Shown one piece after another: positions 1-5,280 of a DNA stretch of 11,197 bases. The stretch is from Desulfofustis sp. (GTDB lineage Bacteria; Desulfobacterota; Desulfobulbia; Desulfobulbales; Desulfocapsaceae). The notes under the pieces were generated by a model. The model saw only the letters and a program-made list of their open reading frames with translations, had not been told where the DNA came from and searched no databases. The stretch covers positions 1 to 11,197 of the forward strand of contig JARFQM010000162.1 of assembly GCA_029287755.1 (NCBI GenBank), given 5' to 3'. The translations under genes were made by a program, and so were the position numbers. Each line of letters begins with the position of its first letter. Position 1 is the stretch's first letter.

Positions 1-672
1 CTGGTGACCACGCTGACCAAGAGGATGGCGGAGGATCTCACCGACTATTATGAAAAGCTTGGGGTCAGGGTCCGCTATCTGCATTCTGATATTAAAACAC
101 TCGAGCGGGTAAAACTGGTCCGGGACCTGAGAAACGGTGAATTCAACGTGCTGATCGGTATCAACCTGCTGCGGGAGGGACTCGATATTCCAGAAGTCTC
201 CCTGGTTGCGGTCCTCGATGCCGACAAGGAAGGTTTCCTGCGTTCGGAGCGCTCACTGATACAAACGTGCGGCAGGGCGGCTCGCAATGCCGCCGGCATG
301 GTGATAATGTATGCCGACGAGGTGACCGGGTCGATGCAGCGCACCATTGATGAGACCAATAGAAGACGTACAATGCAGAAGGAGTACAACCAGACCAATG
401 AGATTACCCCTACTACGGTGATTTCACCGGTAAAAGACACCATCCATCAATATCTCAAAGAGGCTGGTTACCAATTTGACGACCAGGACAACTCTCTTGC
501 CGCAAGTGCGGAGGAAGAAGTGGTTTATGGATCTGTAGCTGATCTGGACAAAGAGATTGACAGGCTGGAGATGGAAATGAATCGGGCGGCAGCGGAACTT
601 GCCTTCGAGGAAGCCGCGGTGTTGAGAGACAAGATAAAGGCGTTGAGAATGCTGGAGATCGAAATCGGGTGA
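1..672 (+). CDS. uvrB: UvrABC system protein B, 3' part (5' end outside window)
   Basis: The reading frame is open from the first base, so only the last 223 residues are present. UvrB is the DNA-damage-verifying helicase-like subunit of nucleotide excision repair; it is loaded by UvrA and recruits UvrC. The visible part holds the second helicase domain: [10 protein letters not shown], the motif V block [32 protein letters not shown], and motif VI GRAARN with its arginine finger. The residue before GRAARN is Cys where I would expect Ile. The linker NEITPTTV follows, and the protein ends in the UVR coiled-coil hairpin (about the last 40 residues, with [17 protein letters not shown]) that contacts UvrC. 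The stop TGA at 670-672 is overlapped by the GTG start of the next gene, which suggests translational coupling. Identity is certain from the motifs. The true start and the ATP-binding Walker A domain lie upstream of the window. Confidence 0.97.
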   Translation: MVTTLTKRMAEDLTDYYEKLGVRVRYLHSDIKTLERVKLVRDLRNGEFNVLIGINLLREGLDIPEVSLVAVLDADKEGFLRSERSLIQTCGRAARNAAGMVIMYADEVTGSMQRTIDETNRRRTMQKEYNQTNEITPTTVISPVKDTIHQYLKEAGYQFDDQDNSLAASAEEEVVYGSVADLDKEIDRLEMEMNRAAAELAFEEAAVLRDKIKALRMLEIEIG

Positions 673-1349
673 AGAAAGGCAAATTTCTCTACAATATTTC
701 GCTGACGGTTCTGCCTTTTCTCATTTCGCTGCTGCTTAGGCTCTGGTTCGCCACCTGCAGGAAAAAAGAACATGGTTTGGAGAATCGCCAGCAGGTTGTG
801 CAGGGCACTAGCACAATTGCAGTGTTCTGGCACTACTCCTTGCTGTATGTCTTTTACCACCTCAGAAAAGACCGGGCGGCGGTGCTGGTCAGTGCCAGTG
901 AAGACGGGGAATACATCGCTCGACTGGCCCACTGTCTCAATTTCGATACGGTGCGCGGGTCGAGCAACAGGAGGGGACTGCGGGCTCTCAAAGAGCTGCT
1001 CGATTACCTGAACAAGGGCGGCAACGCCGGTATCGTGGCCGATGGCTCCCAGGGACCGCCACAGGTGGTCCAGGCCGGGGCGATCATGCTGGCCTCCAGA
1101 TCGGGTGCGCCGATTTTGCCCGTTGCCTGGTCAGCCTCGAATTCCTTTGCCGTCAACTCCTGGGATCATACCTGCATTCCCAAGCCTTTCTCACGCATCG
1201 ATTTTTTTTACGGGAAGCCGCTGCCGGTGCCGGAAGGATTAGGCCGCCAGGAAATCGAGCACTATCGAAAGAGACTTGAAGATGAGATGAATGCGCTGCA
1301 TAGGAGTGCCTGGGCGCTTCATGGAAGAGAAAAACATTACGATGAGTGA
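669..1349 (+). CDS. DUF374 family protein, lysophospholipid acyltransferase-like
   Basis: A 226-residue protein of the DUF374 family, which belongs to the lysophospholipid acyltransferase (LPLAT) superfamily. Members are thought to act on membrane or outer-membrane lipids, but the substrate is not established. What can be seen: a hydrophobic N-terminal stretch (about residues 8-29) that could anchor it in the inner membrane; FWH at 53-55, the likely HX4D-type catalytic region; [10 protein letters not shown] near 77-86; [16 protein letters not shown] near 95-110; [11 protein letters not shown] near 124-134, where the family more often has DGPRGP; and [13 protein letters not shown] near 145-157. 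Length is typical for the family. The start is GTG at 669, giving a 4-base GTGA overlap with the uvrB stop. Its own stop overlaps the start of the CbiA-like gene. The three genes form an overlapping run and are probably co-transcribed, without any evident shared pathway. Confidence 0.88.
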   Translation: MKKGKFLYNISLTVLPFLISLLLRLWFATCRKKEHGLENRQQVVQGTSTIAVFWHYSLLYVFYHLRKDRAAVLVSASEDGEYIARLAHCLNFDTVRGSSNRRGLRALKELLDYLNKGGNAGIVADGSQGPPQVVQAGAIMLASRSGAPILPVAWSASNSFAVNSWDHTCIPKPFSRIDFFYGKPLPVPEGLGRQEIEHYRKRLEDEMNALHRSAWALHGREKHYDE

Positions 1350-2745
1350 CTCCACAACCAAAGGCGTTGTTATTGCCGGTTTGTCCGGGGGCTCAGGCAA
1401 AAGCGTCATCGCGGTGGGCCTGGCGGCCGCCTGGGTAAGAGCAGGGCATACGGTGGCACCGTTTAAAAAAGGGCCCGACTATATCGATGCCGGCTGGCTG
1501 CAGAGTGCTGCCGGACGCCCCTGCTACAATCTTGACCCGTACCTGTTTTCGGCAGAGACGATCAGCAGGTCGTTTCAGCACCGCTCAGCGGGTGCCGATC
1601 TGGCCATCGTCGAAGGCAACAGAGGGGTGTTTGACGGCGTCACCGCCCACGGAGGGTACTCGACCGCCGAGCTGGCCCTGCAACTCGACCTGCCGGTCCT
1701 GCTGGTGGTCAACTGTACCAAAATGACACGAACCGTGGCGGCCCTGATCCAGGGATGCATTTCTTTCGAACCGGAACTCCGGGTGGCAGGTGTGATTCTT
1801 AACCAGGTGGCCACCGGCAGGCAGCAAACTATTATCACCGAGGCTGTTCACCACTACACAGATATAAAAGTGCTCGGCTCACTGCCAAGGATGGTGAAAG
1901 ACATCTTTCCGATGCGCCATCTGGGGATGATCCCTTATCAGGAATATGATGGAACTGCTGAGGCTCTGGACAATCTGGCGCACATGGCCAGCGAGTACAT
2001 CGATATGGCCGGGGTCGAAGCGCTGATGTCCCCGGTCTGCACTACCGTAAAGCCGGAAGAAGTGCATAAAAGTATTGAACAGCTGGGTGGCAGAACGAAA
2101 ATAGGAGTGGTTCAGGATACCGCTTTTCAGTTTTATTACCCCGAAAATCTCGAGGCTCTCGAGCAATACGGGGCTGAGCTGGTGACAATCAACGCCCTGG
2201 AAGATGAGGGCCTGCCGCAACTCGACGGGCTCTACATCGGTGGAGGATTCCCCGAGACCAGCGCCGCCAGATTGGCAGAAAATGCAAGTTTCCGCCAGTC
2301 GGTGAAAGCTGCAGCCGCTGCCGGGCTGCCCATCTATGCCGAATGCGGCGGCTTGATATATCTTGGTAAAGAACTCATCATTGATGGTCTGCGCTATCCG
2401 CTGGCGGGGGTTTTCGACGTGGTTTTTGGCATGTCCAAAAAACCCCAGGCCCACGGCTACTCAATCTTTACCGCTGAAGGTAAAAATCCATTTTACCCGC
2501 GGGGCTTTACCGCCAAAGGGCACGAATTCAGATACTCCACCGTGCTGGAATACCATGGAAAGAGCGAAGACCTTGTCCTGAGAATGGACAGGGGAACCGG
2601 TTTTCTCGACGGCCAGGACGGTTTGACCTCGGGCAATGTCCTGGCTCTCTACACGCACCTGCACGCCGAGGGAACTCCACAATGGGCCCTCTACTTCACG
2701 CGAAAATGCGCTGAGTATCACCGCAAGAGGTGTGCCGCCTCTTAA
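1342..2745 (+). CDS. cbiA: CbiA/CobB-family a,c-diamide synthase (cobyrinate type, possibly DsrN siroheme amidase)
   Basis: A 467-residue cytoplasmic enzyme that uses ATP and glutamine to amidate the a and c acetate side chains of a cobyrinate-like tetrapyrrole. The N-terminal ATPase domain has a P-loop GLSGGSGKS at 13-21, then KKGPDYIDAGWL and a VEGNRGVFDG block. The C-terminal glutamine amidotransferase domain has YIGGGFPE, the nucleophile Cys335 in AECGG, and the HLH motif at 439-441 carrying the expected catalytic histidine. The P-loop and the KKGPDYIDAGWL segment differ from what I recall of canonical CbiA (SGSGKT, KVGPD-IDP). They look closer to the DsrN proteins of sulfate reducers, proposed to amidate siroheme for dissimilatory sulfite reductase. 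No cob, cbi or dsr gene adjoins it, so the substrate is open. I chose ATG 1342 because it puts the P-loop near the N terminus and overlaps the previous stop; in-frame ATGs at 1291 and 1321 are alternatives. Confidence 0.85.
   Translation: MSDSTTKGVVIAGLSGGSGKSVIAVGLAAAWVRAGHTVAPFKKGPDYIDAGWLQSAAGRPCYNLDPYLFSAETISRSFQHRSAGADLAIVEGNRGVFDGVTAHGGYSTAELALQLDLPVLLVVNCTKMTRTVAALIQGCISFEPELRVAGVILNQVATGRQQTIITEAVHHYTDIKVLGSLPRMVKDIFPMRHLGMIPYQEYDGTAEALDNLAHMASEYIDMAGVEALMSPVCTTVKPEEVHKSIEQLGGRTKIGVVQDTAFQFYYPENLEALEQYGAELVTINALEDEGLPQLDGLYIGGGFPETSAARLAENASFRQSVKAAAAAGLPIYAECGGLIYLGKELIIDGLRYPLAGVFDVVFGMSKKPQAHGYSIFTAEGKNPFYPRGFTAKGHEFRYSTVLEYHGKSEDLVLRMDRGTGFLDGQDGLTSGNVLALYTHLHAEGTPQWALYFTRKCAEYHRKRCAAS
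2725..2743. repeat. small hairpin at the convergent stop codons
   Basis: The arms AAGAGG (2725-2730) and CCTCTT (2738-2743) are perfectly complementary with a 7-base loop, and a T-G wobble could add one pair. The hairpin falls exactly where the CbiA-like gene and the opposing small gene end. It might help termination in either direction, but no T-run follows on either strand, so it is not a standard intrinsic terminator. It may be coincidence. Confidence 0.25.
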
Positions 2746-3101
2746 TGGGTGGTGGCTGCTGGCGCGCCCAGTACTTTAAGAGATATCTTGTCCTGCTGTG
2801 TCTGATCCGGGGGGGGATCCTGCCAGTGGATGAATTGCGTGACAACCCGGATGAATGCTCCCTGGTCGTCTTTACACCTGTCACAAATAGATTCTGCCTG
2901 ATCACGGTACATGATGATTTTAGATGCCGGTTCTCCATCTAAAGAGACTGCGGCCATTTTTCTGCAGCCGCAGTCCAGCCTGATGACAACAACACCGACA
3001 CCATCCGGGCTGCCTTCGAGGATGCCTTCAACCATGGCCCGTTCACGCATTTCCAGTTCAAGCTCTTTTTCGTTCTTCTTTTTCTCTTTCTTTTTAACCA
3101 T
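2742..3101 (-). CDS. hypothetical protein with four-cysteine (CxC...CxxC) motif
   Basis: I do not recognise this family. From the ATG at 3099-3101 it encodes 119 residues. It opens with a lysine-rich stretch (about residues 3-12), continues with a charged, probably helical segment (13-29), and then a compact domain containing C44-G-C46 and C73-D-R-C76. That spacing would suit a structural zinc or iron site. The C-terminal 25 residues are Pro/Gln-rich and look disordered. There is no signal peptide or membrane segment, so it is probably cytoplasmic. The frame is open for 25 more codons upstream, but those residues look non-coding and a GGGGA element sits just before the chosen ATG (complement of 3106-3110). 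Its stop shares bases 2742-2744 with the stop of the CbiA-like gene on the other strand. The frame is the only long one across this stretch, which supports it being a gene; the function is unknown. Confidence 0.6.
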   Translation of the reverse strand: MVKKKEKKKNEKELELEMRERAMVEGILEGSPDGVGVVVIRLDCGCRKMAAVSLDGEPASKIIMYRDQAESICDRCKDDQGAFIRVVTQFIHWQDPPPDQTQQDKISLKVLGAPAATTH

Positions 3102-3286
3102 TTGATCCCCGATGAAAGAATTACCACGTAGCATCTGTGTGGGTGAACAAAGTAAGAATGAATGGCGGAAGCGCAATGTTCGCTGATGCTGGAGACTTCC
3201 CTGGGCAGCGCCTCACTAACCGCTCTATAAGCCCGGAAATATGAACAATTTATTGCTCAACAGGAAAACGATTCGGGCAAATAAAA

Positions 3287-3316
3287 TTGATTTACACTGA
3301 CACAGTGTGGTATGGT
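3287..3316 (+). promoter_or_regulatory. possible second (upstream) promoter of the ferredoxin gene
   Basis: TTGATT (3287-3292) and TATGGT (3311-3316) are separated by 18 bases, each matching four of six sigma-70 consensus positions. The 15-base palindrome at 3294-3308 lies between them. If this promoter were real, the palindrome would be well placed for repression. It is weaker than the downstream candidate and may be chance in AT-rich DNA. Confidence 0.25.
3294..3308. promoter_or_regulatory. 15-base perfect palindrome, candidate operator
   Basis: ACACTG and CAGTGT are perfect inverted arms around ACA, giving ACACTGACACAGTGT. The site ends 16 bases before the -35 TTGACA of the ferredoxin promoter candidate, a usual place for an activator, and lies inside the spacer of a weaker upstream promoter candidate. 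The sequence does not match the Rex, FNR or HcpR sites I know. No regulator gene is present in the window. Confidence 0.4.
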
Positions 3317-3324
3317 GTTTTTGC

Positions 3325-3352
3325 TTGACAAAAATTTAGGCGTACATTAATT
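3325..3352 (+). promoter_or_regulatory. candidate sigma-70 promoter of the ferredoxin gene
   Basis: A perfect consensus -35 box TTGACA lies at 3325-3330. The -10 box is less clear: ATTAAT at 3346-3351 (15-base spacer) matches four of six positions, and TTAATT at 3347-3352 (16-base spacer) matches three. Transcription would start near 3358-3360, leaving a leader of about 90 bases before the ferredoxin ATG. The surrounding DNA is AT-rich, as expected for a promoter. Confidence 0.5.
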
Positions 3353-3400
3353 GGATATTTACACAAAACAGAGGTCTTTAAAGATTCGTTTTGAGGCTTG

Positions 3401-3421
3401 CTAAGCATTTGTAATGTTTAG
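3401..3421 (+). repeat. stem-loop in the ferredoxin mRNA leader
   Basis: CTAAGCATT (3401-3409) pairs with AATGTTTAG (3413-3421) across a three-base loop TGT, giving nine pairs including one G-U. A T-rich tract (3422-3433) follows, and the Shine-Dalgarno begins at 3440. It could be a 5' mRNA stabilising hairpin or a weak attenuator. The stem is AT-rich, so it is a poor terminator. Confidence 0.35.
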
Positions 3422-3439
3422 TTTATTTAATTTCCATAT

Positions 3440-3445
3440 GGAGGT
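3440..3445 (+). promoter_or_regulatory. strong Shine-Dalgarno of the ferredoxin gene
   Basis: GGAGGT ends five bases before the ATG at 3451. It is by far the best ribosome binding site I see in the window and fixes the ferredoxin start. It fits a highly translated gene. Confidence 0.75.
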
Positions 3446-3450
3446 GTGTA

Positions 3451-3636
3451 ATGTTTGAAGTTGTCGTAGACAAAGACAAGTGTACTGGCGATGAAGACTG
3501 TGTAGCAGCATGTCCTGCTCAGGTGTTTGAGATGGTAGACGGTAAAGCTGACCCGGTTGAAGCCGACGAGTGTCTCGGCTGCGAAACCTGTGTTGAAGTA
3601 TGTCCCGAAGGTGCAATCACCGTTACTGAGATGTAA
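3451..3636 (+). CDS. dicluster ferredoxin with seven cysteines and Asp14 (D. africanus ferredoxin III type)
   Basis: A 61-residue soluble electron carrier with two ferredoxin repeats. The first is C11-x2-D14-x2-C17-x3-C21-P and the second C41-x2-C44-x2-C47-x3-C51-P. Position 14, normally the second cysteine of the first motif, is aspartate. Length, cysteine positions and Asp14 agree with Desulfovibrio africanus ferredoxin III as I remember it. In that protein C11, C17 and C51 hold a [3Fe-4S] cluster next to Asp14 that can take up a fourth metal, while C21, C41, C44 and C47 hold a [4Fe-4S] cluster. The protein is very acidic, as expected for docking to redox partners in the cytoplasm. It has its own promoter, a strong ribosome binding site and a strong terminator, so it is probably a single-gene abundant transcript. 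Hand-counted GC is about 49%, visibly below its neighbours. The redox partner is not indicated by context. Confidence 0.93.
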   Translation: MFEVVVDKDKCTGDEDCVAACPAQVFEMVDGKADPVEADECLGCETCVEVCPEGAITVTEM

Positions 3637-3661
3637 TCTGATCTCGAGACGATTTTGTTCC

Positions 3662-3702
3662 TAAGCCCATCACCCTTCTGGGTGATGGGCTTAACTTTTT
3701 TT
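3662..3702 (+). terminator. intrinsic terminator of the ferredoxin gene
   Basis: A perfect 14-base stem: TAAGCCCATCACCC (3662-3675) pairs with GGGTGATGGGCTTA (3680-3693) across the loop TTCT. Two bases later a run of seven T (3696-3702) follows. It lies 25 bases after the ferredoxin stop. Because the stem is self-complementary, it shows why an open frame beginning upstream at 3655 cannot be the true start of the next gene. Confidence 0.95.
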
Positions 3703-3720
3703 AAAGCCGTGGTCAGCGCC

Positions 3721-4152
3721 ATGTCTCACTGGTCAAGCAGATTCAAACCGGGAGTATCTCAAAAGACGCATCTTTTTTGTGCTTCGGCGCTGTGGACGGT
3801 GATTGGTTTTTTTCTCATCTACCGCGGAATAGTATACCTGAGCGGAGACAACTTCTTGCCTCTGGTACTCCTGGGTATTATTCTCGGCAGTTTGAAATCA
3901 TCTTTTATACTTAATAAATCGGCGGCGCGTGGGGTGGAGAGAATCAGGCGCTTCGGCGACAACACCTGCATCGGTGCGGTCTATTCCTGGCAGACCTGGG
4001 TGCTGGTGGCGGTTATGATGGTGCTTGGCGTCATCATCAGGATGAGTCCTGTGCCATCTCCTGTTGTAGGAACTGTCTGCGTGGCAATAGGGTGGGCTCT
4101 GCTCTATTCCAGCCGTTACGGGTGGCAGCAATGGTTTTTCTGGCATAAATGA
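3721..4152 (+). CDS. unrecognised four-helix membrane protein
   Basis: I do not recognise a named family. From ATG 3721 it encodes 143 residues with four hydrophobic segments at about 17-37, 43-58, 91-107 and 113-131, so it should be an integral inner-membrane protein. The loop between helices two and three is basic and ordered-looking (LKSSFILNKSAARGVERIRRFGDNTC, positions 58-83), which puts it on the cytoplasmic side by the positive-inside rule. A short aromatic tail ends the protein (WQQWFFWHK). There is no signal peptide and no catalytic motif. The open frame extends back to 3655, but that part runs through the ferredoxin terminator, so I place the start at 3721; its ribosome binding site is weak. 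Nine bases separate its stop from alr, so it is probably the first gene of the alr-argS operon. I see no obvious promoter in the short gap after the terminator. Confidence 0.7.
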   Translation: MSHWSSRFKPGVSQKTHLFCASALWTVIGFFLIYRGIVYLSGDNFLPLVLLGIILGSLKSSFILNKSAARGVERIRRFGDNTCIGAVYSWQTWVLVAVMMVLGVIIRMSPVPSPVVGTVCVAIGWALLYSSRYGWQQWFFWHK

Positions 4153-4161
4153 GAAAGGACC

Positions 4162-5280
4162 ATGACTTGTTATAATCGGGTAATCATCGATTCCGCAGCC
4201 CTGGCCCATAATTACCGCTATCTGATGAGCAGATGCGCACCTGGAGTGCGGCTCATGGCAATGGTAAAAAGCGATGCCTACGGCCACTCAATGACTCGGG
4301 TTGCCAGGCTGCTGGGCGACAACGGCTGCGAGCTCTTCGGGGTGGCGGAAATGGCCGAGGGGGTGGCGCTTCGCGAGGCCGGCTGTGAGGGGGAGATTTT
4401 TATTTTTCTGGGGTTCGATCCGGGCGATATAGACTACCTGTTTACGCACAACCTCACACCGGTGGTTTTCACCAGCGAGGATCTCGAGAGGATTGCAGCG
4501 GCGCAGCGCAGAAGAGGCGTCACCATCGATGTATACCTGAAGTTCGACTGCGGCATGAGCCGGCTCGGTTTTTCACCGTCTGCAGCGGCCGGGATTTTCG
4601 TCCGCTGCAAAAGTCTGGCAATCGAGCCTGTGGGGATCATGAGCCATTTTCCCTGCAGCGATAACCGACGCTCGGCTAATTCAACACTGGTTTCCGAGGT
4701 GTTCTACCAAATAGATCACCACGATCCTGCTGGGCGACCGCTGGTCAAGTCGATTTGCAACTCGGGCGGACTCTTGTATCAACCGGCCTCCCATGGCGAC
4801 ATGGTCAGGATCGGCATTTCACTCTACGGCTATTACCCGGACGGCGGCACAGGCCGGGAGAGTGACGATGGTCGGGGGTTGCGGCCGGCAATGCGTTGTC
4901 TGAGCCGCATCATCCAGGTCAAGACGATTGCTGCCGGCAGCGGCATCAGTTATGGCCATACCTATATTGCCAACCGGGAAATGAGGCTCGCGGTGTTGCC
5001 TTTTGGCTATAGTGACGGGTATTTCAGATCCATGTCGAATCGTGCTGAAGTTCTAATTCGTGGTCAGCGGGCACCTCTCAGAGGAAGGATCTGTATGAAT
5101 ATGTGTATGGCTGATATCAGCGCAATCGAGGATGCCGAGGTGGGTGACGAGGTCGTTTTGCTGGGGCGCCAGGGCAGCGCACGCATCGATGCCGATGAAC
5201 TAGGAGAGTGGAGCGGCACCATCAGCTATGAAGTGCTGTGTGCGCTTGGCAATAATAATCACAGAGAATTTTTAAGATGA
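4162..5280 (+). CDS. alr: alanine racemase
   Basis: A 372-residue PLP enzyme that interconverts L- and D-alanine, supplying D-Ala for peptidoglycan. The N-terminal barrel carries the PLP lysine K36 in MVKSDAYGH; R134 lies in GMSRLGF; the barrel phosphate region has SNSGG-like and RIGISLYG motifs (R216 should face the PLP ring nitrogen). The C-terminal domain has the second catalytic base Y264 in SYGHTY and the PFGYSDGY motif. These numbers coincide with or lie close to those of the Geobacillus stearothermophilus enzyme. One difference is M312-N313, where that enzyme has Met-Asp; Asn here is conservative and all catalytic residues are present, so I expect activity. AAAGGA lies only two bases before the ATG. 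The stop overlaps the argS start as ATGA. It is probably cytoplasmic and housekeeping, in an operon with the membrane protein before it and argS after. Confidence 0.96.
   Translation: MTCYNRVIIDSAALAHNYRYLMSRCAPGVRLMAMVKSDAYGHSMTRVARLLGDNGCELFGVAEMAEGVALREAGCEGEIFIFLGFDPGDIDYLFTHNLTPVVFTSEDLERIAAAQRRRGVTIDVYLKFDCGMSRLGFSPSAAAGIFVRCKSLAIEPVGIMSHFPCSDNRRSANSTLVSEVFYQIDHHDPAGRPLVKSICNSGGLLYQPASHGDMVRIGISLYGYYPDGGTGRESDDGRGLRPAMRCLSRIIQVKTIAAGSGISYGHTYIANREMRLAVLPFGYSDGYFRSMSNRAEVLIRGQRAPLRGRICMNMCMADISAIEDAEVGDEVVLLGRQGSARIDADELGEWSGTISYEVLCALGNNNHREFLR

Larger units (their letters stand above)
3102..3450. other. 349-base divergent intergenic region
   Basis: No gene is supported here. The part next to the - strand gene (about 3102-3235) has mixed composition and no promoter I can defend for that gene. 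The rest is clearly AT-rich and holds the control elements of the ferredoxin gene listed separately: a palindrome, a promoter, a leader hairpin and a ribosome binding site. Confidence 0.6.

Noticed and set aside
1291..1341. N-terminal extension of the CbiA-like protein from earlier ATGs at 1291 or 1321
   Set aside because: It would lie inside the 3' end of the DUF374 gene and push the P-loop away from the N terminus; ATG 1342 gives the usual architecture.
3102..3176. Upstream extension of the small - strand gene by 25 residues
   Set aside because: The added residues have no family-like character, and a GGGGA element sits just before the internal ATG at 3101.
3231..3277. GCCCG and CGGGC five-base inverted arms in the intergenic region
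   Set aside because: Too short and too far apart to mean anything.
3655..3720. Start of the four-helix membrane protein at TTG 3655
   Set aside because: That stretch is the ferredoxin terminator hairpin and T-run; the in-frame ATG at 3721 is more sensible.
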